DNA of 64,000 nucleotides, from positions 8,557,001 through 8,621,000 of the forward strand of contig JAWUZG010000056.1 in assembly GCA_036785705.1 (NCBI GenBank). The letters run 5' to 3'. The notes below the pieces were generated by a model, which saw only the letters and a program-made list of their open reading frames with translations, was not told the DNA's origin and made no database searches. Shown here piece by piece: positions 39,401-51,593 of this stretch (positions are counted from its first letter, which is position 1; each line of letters begins with the position of its first letter). A program made the translations under genes and the position numbers. This DNA is from Acanthornis magna (taxonomy: Eukaryota > Chordata > Aves > Passeriformes > Acanthizidae).

Positions 39401-42125
39401 TCTGGCTCATTCATTTCCTGCCACTGAAGCCATCTGCTTTTGCTTATTGTGGGTATTTTTGTTCTTTGTTTGGCCAGGCGCATGAAGTGGCTTCACTTTA
39501 GCATGCCTGTAAGCTTGGTCAGAGGGAGTATTTAATCCTTTTCTCAAAATGAATAAGAGAGGGAGCTGCTGCAAAAAACAATTCCTTTCCTGGAAGGTAG
39601 CAGAAATGTCATCCAAACTGAGGTTGAATAAAGGGTCATATCAGTGCATGGGGTAAAGATACATTGGGATTGAAAAGAGATGCCAACTTGGAATCTACAG
39701 CACAACCTCCCAGAGCACTTGTAATCTTACCTGATTTAAATCCTTTGCTACCGCTTCTGGCAATTTTTGAGTCCATCTGGTTTTCCACATAGTCTTCTTC
39801 AGGCCCAATTGCAGAGTAATACAAGGATCCGTTCTTACCTTTCCCTCGCACCGAGTTTCAGTATTTTGCCTGAATGCTTTAAAAAGCAGTCTAGATAAAT
39901 GATGGTTATAGCATACTTGTATAAAATGTAACGTGGTATGAAAGTCTATTCTACCTATCCCTACCTTTGAAAGTGCCAAAAGAAGAAGGGAGGGAAACTT
40001 CCTATTAATTTCCCATCATTTACTATAATGCAGTTAATACACTCCCTGGTATCATTAACTTGTATCTCATAGTATTCTGGCACACAAAAGTTAACGGTGA
40101 TTGCAGCACAATTACAACAGGAAGGCTTTTCCACCAAGATTAAAATATGTGGCAGTAAAACCCCTGATCTACTGCTATCAGAATATGAGGTCTGATAGTA
40201 CCTACTAAGGTACTGAAGGACTCAACATAGTTCCTAAACTGTTATTCCTTGTCTTGAGGGACACTATTGTAGTAAAATTGCAATGTTGTCATTAAGAATG
40301 TTAATTGTGACTGGTGAAACTTAGTAATACCGACACTTAAAAGAGTGTTTATATGAAAAATCTACCACATTCTTCGTGTTCATTTGTTGGGAAAGATAAC
40401 AAATTTTACAGATGCCATTTTACAGATTCTGTAGAGAAATGAGATGCTGTCGAATTTTGAAAGCAATGTATCGCATTAAAATAAAACCACTCATAATGGT
40501 GTGATTTCTTCACCACTATCTGCCAGAAATAAATTTAAATAGTTCTGAAGTTCCAGAGAAAGAGGTGGGAAGCAGTTCTCTAATGCAAAACAGACAGCAG
40601 ACTTTGTATTTTCACCTCATGGAAAGTGGAAATTTTTGTCTAACTTTAGCAATCCTGGTGCGGTTACCACATGATTTTACTGCTTACTTCTCAGACCACT
40701 GGTGTTGCAATAGGATGTTTAGAAACATACCACAGAAGAGTGAACAGAAGAGAATGTGCCACACCACCACACCCCAGACTGAGTCCTGCTCCACCTCTGC
40801 TCCTGTGCACTGTGCTTCCCTTACCTGTAAAGTTAACGTCTGCCTCTGAATAAAAGTGGCCATATATGAAACTGGGCTCATAAGCAGGTGAGCTAGCATG
40901 AAATCTAAAAGCTTTACTACAGCTTCTGAAATTACTTGCTTTGGAGATGGATGCTAATGAACTGAAGAGAATCAAACTCCTCTAAATTTAAAAAAGCATC
41001 CTTATTATCTTGTCAACAGAAGAACAATACTTCGGGTTCCAGCAAAAGAAGTTTACTCAAACTGAAACTCAGCCTTCATTTCAAATGTTGCTCCTAATGC
41101 TAAATAAAAATTCTGTATTTCAAGAACATCGTAATGTTTTATTTCTTTCAAAAAAAATTTTTGAGGTTTCAGTTCCATGACTAAATTGTTTGCCAAATGC
41201 AGCATGAATTTCAGGTGACCTGAAACTGCATTTTCTAGTGATTAGTCTATGCAGCTGAAACATACCATATAGTTTTTCTGTTCACAGGTTTCCTTTGGGC
41301 AGAATCAATGCTACAGTATTTTATTTTTTTTTAATATTTACAGCAGACAAGGAAGCAACTTGACACAGCTTCAATTGTCAGAAATGTCATGTGACACACC
41401 TCAGTCTACTTGAAGCAGTTGGATCACCTTACTTCCTCATTAAACCTCCCATGTGTCTGAGTGTGGTTACAATATAGGCTTTGATCTGCATACCTGTGTT
41501 GGTTAAAGATACAAAAGTGCTTTCATTCTATTCTATCATGCCTGTGTTGGCAAAAAGTAGAACATAGAAACCTTTACAGCACCAAAAGCTTCCTCTTTTC
41601 CTTGAATATGGCTTACTTTATCTGGGAAACTGGTTTGAAATCAATGCCTGAAGCAGCTGTCAGGGAATTTGCCAACAAAATGATAGTGCTGAACTCTTAA
41701 ATGCAGAATGCTCTCTAAGGTAGGCATAGCTGAGCTGATTTTGCTCATTTTAGAAGGAGAATTCATCGAAAAAAGAATAGAGTAAGAAACAAAAAAAAAT
41801 GCTTGAATTTTTTGAAGCCCATAAAAACTAACACAGTAGATTCAAGCAATAAAGGTAACATGCAATACTTCAGCTGTTCCAACAAATGGACAGTCCAATG
41901 GCAATAGCCAGGATTTGTTTTCCTAGGCCTCTGCAAAGTTATGCCCTCTCTGTATAGGCAGTGGTCATTTTCAGCTAAACATGTGCCTATTTATATTCAT
42001 CTTGTGAGGCACTGATTTAGAAAAGACATTTCTTGTTTATATCTCTATATGTTGGCAATTTTCTTGTGAGAAGTTAACATACCATAACTAACGCTGTACT
42101 AAACTCTGTCACTGTCCTTTAGCAC
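36481..42125. other. Intergenic region between convergent DTWD1 and the NNT-like pseudogene
   Basis: No gene identified. A very tentative final exon of the NNT-like pseudogene (39727-39850) is listed separately. Short open frames on both strands have no splice context or motif. Confidence 0.5.
39727..39850 (-). pseudogene. Possible last NNT-like exon (very tentative)
   Basis: On the minus strand one frame reads LQLGLKKTMWKTRWTQKL, which lies in the expected place for the NNT C-terminus (AMLLGDAKKTCDALQAKV). Only the LG.KKT pattern is shared and the preceding GVGYAAVDNP block is not visible. It is included because it lies downstream of the domain III exons in the right order and strand; it may be chance. 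Confidence 0.22.
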
Positions 42126-42242
42126 CTTGTTTTGTTTCCCAGAGTTCCAGCACAGGCATGCTACTGATAACAGAATTGGGATCTTCCTGTGCTGCTGAGT
42201 TTATTGTGTCATTTGCACCAATGACCAGAGCCAAGTCTGTAT
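42126..42242 (-). pseudogene. NNT: NNT-like exon: domain III NADP-binding region, open and well conserved
   Basis: The 117-bp exon reads [20 protein letters not shown] and [19 protein letters not shown] with no stop or gap. Against the human sequence as I remember it ([20 protein letters not shown]...), 31 of 39 residues are the same and most differences are conservative. GANDTVNSAA is the NADP-pocket loop of domain III. The acceptor (tctgag) and donor (aag|gtgcta) are weak. The contrast with broken exons nearby suggests that loss of function was not very ancient. Confidence 0.95.
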
Positions 42243-42821
42243 CTCAGACAAAAAGGAAATATATTACAAAATGTGTTATTATGAAAGGAAAAGCCACTGC
42301 TTCAAGTTATCAAGACAACACCAAAGCACATTAATCAAGCATACAATAAATGATGACAGTTTGTTGTTTCATCTGAATGAAAAAATTAAATCCATCTGTT
42401 GGTATTCAAACCTAGAATCCAATCTTGGCAGTTCCATGTGCTAATGAAAACTATTAAAAAAATTTCATGCATTCTCTATGCAAGATATCATAAAAATAAA
42501 TACTCCTAAGACTTAAGAGGCAGTGTTATGCAAGGCCCTGGTGAGGTCACTAAATAGAGCACATGTGTGGAATCTGAGGATGACATGCATTATGTATATT
42601 TCTTATAGTATATTTCAACACTGCTCACCTACAGGACAAGCCTGCAGTCTCTGTTCTGTTCAGCTCCTCAGTTCCATGGCTCTGCATGCAGGATGCACTC
42701 CATTTACACCCAATCCATTGTAGCACCAGGAATTAAGATTTTTGTAACTCAAGAGATTCCACCACTTAAGATAGTAGAACACAGCTCAAAAATTGCTAAT
42801 AATTCCTAAAACCTCTAGCCA

Positions 42822-43008
42822 CAGTGGTCATGAATGCTATATTTCTAGAGTAACTCTACTGATAAAAATACAGGGTGTAATTTAGAAGTTTAGCACAAGC
42901 AGTATCAAATAGATTTCCCTTATCCTCCTCATGCTCATTGAATCCTTCAAGGAACTCTTAATAGGTTTGTGAAATATGACATCTGCACAAGCAGCACTAA
43001 TCCCTCTT
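42822..43008 (-). pseudogene. NNT: NNT-like exon: domain III, frameshifted
   Basis: Acceptor agtatgttcag; the first codon completes the split glycine position. After EGL a single base is lost, and the restored reading gives CAACADVIFHKPIKSSL (human [20 protein letters not shown]). Later RIREIYLILLVL lies opposite RMPGQLNVLLAEA, and weaker DNA similarity to the EINHDF segment extends to about 42822. The estimated exon (187 bp) is close to the roughly 198 bp expected. This exon alone would not be convincing; phase and order support it. Confidence 0.6.
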
Positions 43009-45825
43009 CTGAACATACTTACCCATGTGCCTACCAACTTACTTTCCTTTTTTTTTTTTAAGTTGTTCACAATTTGCCCAGTAAAGTCAAGCTTAATGGT
43101 CTGTACATCTGTTCAGTCTCCTAGAGTCTGTATTAAAATCAGCACCACGTTACAGCTTCCATTTCTCTTGACCTTTCTAACCCCAGGGCTGGCTGTGCCT
43201 CCCAGGAGCCTGGCAACCAGAGAAGGATGTTTGACTGTACCATTTTTCTATCTTCTCTAACAGCCCTCCAAGTGACTGAGGTGCACGAGCCAAAGGAATT
43301 TAGTGTTCTGTTACATGGAGAACAACATCCAAGTCTAGGGCAACCATAGGTCTACTCTGAGCATAGAAGGGAATAAAAGCAGTCTAATACAGAAATGTCT
43401 GATTTCCCTGCTGTTTCCAAGTTCCTAAAATGCATGCAAATATAATGTCAACAAACTTACAACATCAGATACATCAACACAAGCAGATTGTCCTCATTGA
43501 CAGCAATGAAGGTACACATTTTCAGATATTTATGAAACATAGATACACAATCTTCTCTTTCCAATCTGAGTTTATAGGATAAACAGTGAGTCAAACATCT
43601 TAAGATTGTCAGCTGAAAACATTTGTCATGGAGTCTTCTAGAAGCAATAAATTCAAGATCTCATGGTACTAAACTTAGCTTGTGAATCTTCCTTTATGAG
43701 CTATCACCTGCATAGCTGCTTAGAACAAACTCATCTAGTTTGACTCCCATCCATTAAGCTGGGTCCAGCAATGCACAGCAGCTCTAAACCAGATAAAGCA
43801 GTGATGAATTCTTTTGTGAAGGAAATATGGTCACTGCAAGGTGAATCGAAGATCTGAAAAGGTGCTGTTGAAATGACCAGATCCCCACCTGTCAGTGATG
43901 TACATAGTCTCTAGTTTAATAGTTGGGAGCCTCAGAAGGACATGAAAGGCAGAGGCAGTATAGAGCCATCTTTGCCTTTCTTCCTGATGCTACAGCTCAT
44001 ATGCATCTCCAGAGAAATTATCACAGCTGTTATAGCCTTCCTTACATATGCAGTGTGGAATATAAGAGGAAAGATTTGCCATCCTCACAAACTTAGGGCT
44101 TATACAAAAAAAAAATCCAAAAGAAACAATTAAGTGAGTGAAAATTAAAACCCTAAAGGAAAATTAACACCCTAAACATTGTTTTTTTTTTTAAAAGTGT
44201 ATATTTTTAACAATGCAGCATTCTACTTGGAATGCACTATTTTATTACAAGTAAAGCCTCTGACCTTTTAAAAAATAATTTATTTCATCTTCAGGGGAAG
44301 AGTATATCAACATCTTGACTAATAACAAATTTCTAGGACCTTGAGTGTTTTCTGTTGGATTTTTTTAATGCGACTATACAAAATGAACTGCACTTCACAT
44401 TACTTTATACAGCAGCCTGCTTTGCTGGGGGAGTTTGGCAATTCTCTTCCTTTTTTTCCATATCCCTCTCTCAGAGGCCCCTCATCATGATGACCCATTC
44501 ATTTGGCTACGGGCTGCATGCAGCTGCCTCTGAAAGAAGCCAACTGTATTCTTGGGTCAGCTGGAGAAGTCAGCTTGATCACAGCTGGAGGGATATACAG
44601 CACTTCCAACGCCTGCTGGCACAGAGGACCCAGGCTTCCCCTCAGGTTTCAGCAGAGGTGCAAAACATATCAGCTGCCTACATAGAAAGTGCTCAATTGC
44701 TTCAGGCAATCCATGATATTTAAGGATTTTCTGCTACATATTTGGAAGTGTTGTCTTTTGTTCACATGCCTTCATAGGCATTTGCAATTTTTTATAATGA
44801 AAGAGGAATGATTAGCTGGCACATTTCAACTTAGTGGCTTATGCTGTCCTGTAGATGGGATGTGTGAAAACTGAATGTTTCCTGATTTCCATTAATATTT
44901 TCCATGTATATTTGTCCTACAGAAATAAAACTGCCCTGAAATTACATGACACAAACTTTCTTGTTATTATTACAATTGAAAATGAATGTTGGCCAAAGCT
45001 TGCCATTCTTAGAGAAATCTCAGACTGAATAGCTGATTATCCTGCATAAATCTTGGCAGTTCTGGGTTACCCATTTTTAGGAAAAGCGAGTTTGGGGGTG
45101 TTTTAATGAAAATTAACGCAATGAGGGAGGCCCAATGAAGTAACTTCAGTGACTTCATCTCATATTTCTTTGCTATAAACCAGTACTATTCAAAGGGTAA
45201 AAACCCAAAAGCATTTAGGTTTGTGTCCAATTCTTTGTATTTCCACTATCCCCAGTCCTGCATTGAAGGCCTTCATTCTTTTTTAAGATGAGGAAAACTC
45301 CCAGAAGAGTTCACAGATATGAAGTGAGTCATTGTTCATTAAGGTCTAATCATAAAGAACAGGAGTGACTTACATTGGAGGTAGAATATACATCAGTTGC
45401 AAAACCCCAAAATTCCAGGATATGACAAATAGTGTAAACCTGATGAAATTAGTCTTAGGGCCTTGATTAACCCTTTTGCCTTATGCTGTATCATTACAGA
45501 AGAATGAACACTATAGTACTACCAAGATTTATGCTGGGAAGTTGACTAATGATTGTAAAGATCTGTATTTATGGGCAAAACCAAGAAAGGAATGACTGCT
45601 AACATCAGATGAGATACAGGTGGCATATAAGGAGAGAAGAGGTATTTAACAATTTTAGTGTTTGGATTACAAGTGTGAATTGGATAGATTCAGAGGAAGT
45701 GGAAACAAGATTTTGACTTGATTCATGTGAAGTGAACAGTGAAATATTCAGTGTTACTCAAGACCTGAGGTAGCTTGGAAAGCCTACTGTTGAGTAATTC
45801 GAACAGCAAATATCTGATCTCTCAC
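43009..45825 (-). other. Intron of the NNT-like pseudogene
   Basis: Non-coding between the 45.9 and 42.9 kb exons. A plus-strand open frame at 44355-44723, preceded by tatccctctctcag at 44470, has protein-like composition but no match I know; it was not called as a gene. Confidence 0.5.
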
Positions 45826-45977
45826 CCAGGGTAAGGATAGAATCAGACTCCTTTATCACTTCAATAGCTTGGTTTAATCCAGCTTCAGTGCAAGTTCCAA
45901 CAATTTCCACAGGTTTCCTTCCTGCTGTAGATGCTGTGCCATATCCACCCAAAAGTGACATTTGGCAAAGATCAGGC
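45826..45977 (-). pseudogene. NNT: NNT-like exon: domain II/III junction, still open
   Basis: Acceptor attcacatttag, donor ctgg|gtgaga. It encodes 50 complete codons including [20 protein letters not shown] and [20 protein letters not shown], ending SILTL. Human NNT has [20 protein letters not shown] and so on. The exon is 152 bp with no stop or indel, and the split codon matches the phase of the next exon. It is among the best preserved parts of the copy. Confidence 0.93.
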
Positions 45978-47186
45978 CTAAATGTGAATATAGTAAATGA
46001 GCATGTCAGTCAAAACAACAGTTCCAAGTCCATTAATAGAATCCCAAAAAAAATGGTTCATTTGTTCATTTGCTGTAAGTTCCCATGTAGTTTGTTTGGG
46101 GAGTCAGACTGCATTATTCTTCAGCTCATTAAAGTTTACTTTAACAAGCTGTGAAGCTGATACAGAAATGATTCAACAGTTCAATATTGCATTGCCCTTT
46201 TTGTTTTTTTGAAAGCTTCAGGATCCCACTTGGCATAAAAATTATATTTCAAACAGATTTTCAGATACGCTTTGGAGAAAACCTTGTTTTTCAGACATTT
46301 TTGAACAATTTCTCTTCTGCCCCCTAAACTACCTTAACATTTTTCACTAGCGAAACAAAGATGTTCTTTGTTTAAATAACATTTCCCATCTTGCATGTTA
46401 TGAAACAGCACATTTCGCATTTCCTCAAAGCCAGTTGCTGGGTGAGATCTTTCAGTGAAGGCCATTCAGTGTTTTATAAAATATTAACTTACATGGTTGG
46501 TTTCACGAGTAAATCGCGTAGCTGTTACTGTTTTTTCTAGTTGTTTTTAAAGTTCAGTTGCCAGATTTAGTGTACTAGGAGCTATTTACATACAGAAGGG
46601 CTAGAACTTGGGCAAAACTATGCAAGTTCTCTTATGGCATGAGATCACCACTTCAATCGGAAGGAAGCAACTGTGTCAAGGCCAGTGGTTTGTAGTCCAT
46701 GCCAACATGGGAGTGCCCATCATGACCCAGTGTGTGAGCAGCCAGAACTGAACTGATGGCACATTCACACTGTTCAGTGAGCTACCACGTGGAAAAGCTT
46801 GAGCTGTGGGTAAAAGAGCTACTAAAAGCCAGGGTAAAGATGAGGATGAGCTCTCCTAGCACTTCCATATTGCTTGCAATCCTTCAGTTGGCTGAATCTG
46901 TCTCTATAGTGTTGTACATCATGCAACCCATTCATATTTTGATTTCTTAGCTGTCATTGGCATTTTAGGAGTTTGTTTGCCAAATTTTAATTCTAGAAAA
47001 CCCACCAGGCATCTATATCCACTTGTCATAACTCTTAATTTTTCATACAACCAATATGAGCAAAATTCTGTCAGAGAGCCAGTCCAGTCATCCTATCTTC
47101 TGCAACATCTTTGTAAAAGTTTCCAAAGTAGATGCCTTTGTCTTTTTTCATACGGAAAAGAGGACAAACTAGTGGAATTTCCTTAC

Positions 47187-47356
47187 CACACACACAATGC
47201 ATGACAGGATAGCTCCATCCAGAGGAACCAACCAAGACACCCACAACTGTCAAGACCGGTGTAAAGAAGAAAACCTTCTGTCCACAAGGCTCAGCCAGAG
47301 TAACTGTTCGGTATTTGAGTAACAGGAATAGCTGCTCCACCTCCAGCTGTCAGTCC
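47187..47356 (-). pseudogene. NNT: NNT-like exon: end of membrane domain II, TGA and frameshift
   Basis: Acceptor agctttcag, donor gtg|gtaagg. It reads GGGAAIPVTQIPNSYSG, TGA (47291-47293, in place of a tryptophan), ALWTEGFLLYTG, then after a frameshift near 47240 VLTVVGVLVGSSG and VMHCVC. Human NNT has [27 protein letters not shown] and LLTIVGALIGSSG. The NSYSG, EGFLL and VGSSG blocks are all preserved. Confidence 0.93.
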
Positions 47357-47977
47357 CTGAAAGCTAGTGTGCACCATATAAGGGAAATAAAAATTGAATT
47401 AATATTTCAAGAAATTATATAATTCCTAAAATATTTATTAAGTGAAACAAAAGCAAATAAAAGTTCATTCAATCACCCAGTTAGCAGAAGATTGTTACCT
47501 ATGACCACTATTGGGTTTGGTCATATAAGCAAATGTGCCTTTCGAATTTTTGCTCTAAGATTATACAGGCATAATAGAAGCTGAAATCATTTGTTACTTT
47601 GCAGGACAAGACCTTTACTGTCTTATTTCTTTCCAAAACTAGTCCACAGTTACAGCAATGGCTAGGATTTCATATACATTTGACTAGATAAACATCCACA
47701 GCTTATTTTACAGCACTGCTGCTGGCTAGAAAGTTTTGGATTCCTGCAGTGTGGTTTGCGGGATTCTATGAGGTCTTGCAGACTTGTTAAGGAATTTCTA
47801 TAGGGCTAGATAAACATTCTGCAGAGTGCTTTGTTGATTCCTCATAGTTTTTGCCAATTTTTTCTGTTAACATGCAAGACTGCCTTGTGAAGAGTATTCA
47901 GCAAATGCTGGATGTGCGTGCAAACAACTGACATTCGCAATGGAACAGTTCAAGAATAACTCTCTTGAGACTTTTAC

Positions 47978-48129
47978 CATAATGAGGAGAGTCCTGGAAC
48001 ACCAAGACTGCATACCAATGCAGGGGTGCAGCTTGGACCCAATGCACAAATGAACCATACTAGCCATGGATGCTGTCAGCAAGCCAGCTAGCGGTGCCCA
48101 AGTAAGAAATGGTGCTGACTTCAGCACAC
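47978..48129 (-). pseudogene. NNT: NNT-like exon: membrane domain II, 3-codon deletion
   Basis: Acceptor gctcacttccag, donor atg|gtaaaa. It reads VLKSAPFLTWAPLAGLLTAS and continues MASMVHLCIGSKLHPCIGMQ before RTLLIM. Human NNT has [20 protein letters not shown], AAS... at this place. It is 152 bp against about 161 expected, an in-frame loss of three codons in the GRHLLN stretch. The frame is open, but many substitutions affect the hydrophobic segments. Confidence 0.85.
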
Positions 48130-48920
48130 CTGGAAGTGAGCACGGCTGCTCTAATGCTGTATTGCCTTTAGCACTAAAATATTTTTAATGCTAAAGCACT
48201 AGAAATTAACACAGGCTATGGTACAGAATAAAAATACCAGCAATACTGTTCTTCTTGGTGATTAGTTTAGCTGAAAGAAAGATCCACCAATCTCAGATAG
48301 AAGACATAAACTAGGAATTGTTTTGGAAGGAATTCTCAGAAAGGGAAGTGATCCAGCTCCTTTTCCTTTCATAGTCTGTCACTCCTTCTATATCAGCCTT
48401 GTAAATTATGAGAAAACAAAAGCAGTTTGATATGATTGCTTTGTAATATCAAATAGGACAGCAATTATGCACAACACAAACTTTCAATAGCTGCATAACT
48501 TCACAGTAGGAAATAATTGCTACTTAGGGACCTAAAAGATCTCTTACTACAATTCCTCTAGCCAACAGTTGTTCACATGAGTCTCTTAGGAGTAAAGCTC
48601 TATGGACTCTAAGTCAGATTCTCAGTTAAACAAACACTGTTTAGCAAGTCCAGAAAAAAACCAAAAATCCTTGAGACTAATATCAGCATCTCTCCTAATC
48701 AACACAAAAGCCAAAGTCACTAACCTCCTTTTCCTTGTGTTCCAGTCCTACCAAATTTATTAAGCTAAATTGTGTAAGACTGCTTCCCTCCCCTTATAAG
48801 GGCCCAAGATAATTATCCCCCTGCTCCTCCTAGGGTCCAACTGGATTTTGAGGAAAACAGAAAAGGGCCTCTAGTGAACTGCATTCTAAATTTCATATGA
48901 CAGACTACAGTAAAGTGTAC

Positions 48921-49154
48921 CCAGCAGTATCACAAGAGTCACTAAAGAAGCCCTGAAAGCTACACCCCAATACAGTGCCCAGATGTGCCACAATTTGAGA
49001 ACATTGGCAGAAGAGTGAATATCAAGGTGTGGGTATTCAATCCCATACTTGGCAACTAATGTAAGAGCTGTTGCTGCCAAACCAACCAGACTGTGAAATG
49101 CAGCCACAGGCTGAGGAAGGTCAGAGACTTCAGTTCATTTTGCAATGGTAAGAC
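48921..49154 (-). pseudogene. NNT: NNT-like exon: membrane domain II, premature TGA
   Basis: Acceptor ttttgcag, donor ctgg|gtacac. The exon reads LTIAK, TGA (49135-49137), TEVSDLPQPVAAFHSLVGLA and ATALTLVAKYGIEYPHLD, ending ASLVTLVILLG. Human NNT has [20 protein letters not shown] then SLVGLAA...EYIIEYPHF. The exon is 234 bp, the length expected from the human protein, so no indel has occurred; the stop replaces an arginine codon (consistent with CGA to TGA). This is the single most convincing exon. Confidence 0.95.
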
Positions 49155-49339
49155 CTGCAAAATTAAATTATTTAGATCCAAAATAAAATATTACATTGTG
49201 TTTCATACTCAAAGCATAAACAGACCATTGAGCAAGAAAGGACTGTTTACTTATGTTGTTTTCCTCTTCATACAATGAATTAGAAATATAATAGTTATAG
49301 GAAATTTTAACCTAATTTAAGTCTTTTCCAAAAATACAT

Positions 49340-49465
49340 TGCTAGAACATTTTGGGATGACAACTTGTAAGAAACAGAGCCAGAACAGCTCGTTTGAAGC
49401 CACTGTTTCTCATGTATGGGAGAGTCGTGTGGATGTACGCGCCAGAGTTTCCAAACACATTTTGC
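49340..49465 (-). pseudogene. NNT: NNT-like exon: membrane domain II, heavily decayed
   Basis: After gattctctgtag, the DNA (tttggaaactctggcgcgta) resembles the NNT segment coding RLGNALGMIG, and further on gagctgttctggctctg resembles the PELLAQM segment. The reading frame is broken. The call depends on order between its neighbours and on the acceptor-like site. Confidence 0.4.
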
Positions 49466-50329
49466 CTACAGAGAATCAAGGCAGGCAAAACAGCTCTGGA
49501 TGCATTAGAAGACTGCCACAATCTAGGTGACAAACGGGCAGAGCAATGCCTTCCCTTCTTCTATCTTACCAACTGTCAGGTTCGATTTTTGAGAATTTCT
49601 ATTGGCCTTCATAGTATTGGATACAAAATCCTCCTTAACAAATCAGCACTAAAACTGAATTAGAATTTTCAAATGTTTCTTTTCCCATAAATTTATTGTA
49701 ATTTAGATCAACTGAGGCACTTGGTAAATAACAAGAAAATTGTTTCATGTAAGAAAACAAATGGGAAAATGAGAAATTCCAAAACCATCTAACTAGATTA
49801 GTGCTTTTTGAAACACCAACTTTTCATTTCAGAACAGTATTTGAACAAAACAAACTTTTTACAATGAATTAAGATCTTTCACCCCTTAGATAGAAGTGAC
49901 ACCTTTAGGAATTCATGTTTTCATAGTATGTATTTTCTTATCCTCTCAAAGAATAGTAAAACAATCAATAACAAAGATCCTGTGGATTGAGCACATTTGC
50001 CTTGCAAGAAGTGCACATGCCCATTGTGCCAGCCAGAGCCACGCCCAGAACTTCTGCTGAAGATTTCAGTGCTTCTACTGCTGCTTGCTCCTAAAGCTTT
50101 GACACCTCAATCCTACCAGGGGTATTCCCAAATCCAGAAGTGTTCTGACTAGACAGCCCTGCCATGCCTCCCACACAGCACACAACTGAGCTGAAATACA
50201 TTAGGTGAAAAAAACCAAAACACAAAAATCAAAGGAAAAAATCAAACATGTAGTATTAATGCACTCCAAACTATTTTATAATTTCCAGGAGGACTGAGAA
50301 AAAATAGTTTGTCTTTAAAGATGAGAAAG

Positions 50330-50447
50330 ATTTTTTCTTTGTTTCCTATTGCAAGTGAATATCCGTTTCTGATTATTTGACTTGTGCATATTCCTCTCTT
50401 AACATTTTCTGGTTTCTGTATTTCTTTGACACCAATCCACCAAGCAA
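50330..50447 (-). pseudogene. NNT: NNT-like exon: membrane domain II, decayed
   Basis: After a weak acceptor (tttcatag) the frame reads AWWIGVKEIQKPENVKRGIC and continues TSQIIRNGYSLAIG. This aligns with human AGGFLVTQRMLDMFKRPTD...YLYLLPAG with one extra codon. The match is mostly at DNA level, and no clear donor remains. Placement between the 53.1 and 49.4 kb exons is as expected. Confidence 0.55.
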
Positions 50448-51523
50448 CTATGAAACTAATTAGCATCCCAGCAATTCAGCTCCAGGATCCATTGACATAT
50501 ATTTGAGTACATGTTTTCAATTATCATCAACACTGCTGTATTGTTTTCTAATATTAGTTAAAAATGCTTCAATTACTGCCTTAGTCTTTATTGTTTTCAG
50601 ACATATTTCTTAATACTCTACCCTTACAGAAAAATACTTAGCACATTAATTCAAGCTGAAAGATGAAAAAACTACCTTTGCTGGATTAGTCCTGTCCTGC
50701 ACTGTGCTCATTTAAAAATGTTTTGGCCATTACATTCTCCATGGGTAAAATTTTTATATATTATAAAGGTAAATACAATGTTCTGATTCTCTCACATTTT
50801 GATTTTAGATACTTTGATATAAAAAATGCTCTGAAATTCCTACATGACCTCATTTAGTAAACATGCAGTCATCCATCTGATATTTAAAGAGCACATGGTG
50901 ACTTAATTTTAAATAATAAACTGTCTCTTTTAACTTACATCACTGAATGAGTTAAAAGTATGATTCAAAACAATATAGTCAGAAAAACCCATAATGCTCA
51001 AATCATAACAGACAGATATAAGTGTTCAACAACATTTTTTTAACATTTGGAAAGGCCAAAGACCATGTGTTGACTCGTATCTGCATGAAATATTTACGGG
51101 CTTTTCAGGAGTCCAAGCCCAAAGGCTTCAAGCTGACAGAAGGGAAACTGTCACATAAGGATATGAACAATCCTGAGATGGAGCAAGTTTACAGATATTG
51201 TAACCTGAGGAAATCTGGGGTTAAACAGAATAGCTGTATGACTGTATCGCTGTGGCTTTTACAATGGCCTGTGGAAAGGATGCAACATAAGAAGCAACAC
51301 AAATTTCCCAGAACCCTTCTCAAGAATTCTTTCGTAAGACAACTGAAAAAATGAGCTTCTGTGATTTTACACCTTATCTTTAAGGAGCAACAGTTCAGGT
51401 CTAATTACTAATAGATTGTTGTCTTCCCAAAATACTTCCTTTCTCTGTCTTTAGTAAAGATGAATGCCAGTTATGTTCTACCTCTAATAAGAAATATCTC
51501 AGTTTTAGTAAGTTCTGAACAAC

Positions 51524-51593
51524 AAATGCATCTGGATGTGGATTAAAAAATTGCAAAGAAATGCATCTGAGGGTGGATTAAAAAATAGCAAAT
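51524..51593 (+). repeat. 35-bp imperfect tandem duplication
   Basis: The unit starting aaatgcatctg and ending in ttaaaaaattgcaaag is repeated with a few changes (starts at 51524 and 51559). It lies in a pseudogene intron. Confidence 0.8.

Noticed and set aside
51022..51354. 110-codon plus-strand open frame
   Set aside because: Lys-rich reading with no known motif, antisense within an intron of the NNT-like pseudogene, and no clear splice sites. A retrocopy fragment cannot be excluded, but I cannot support it.
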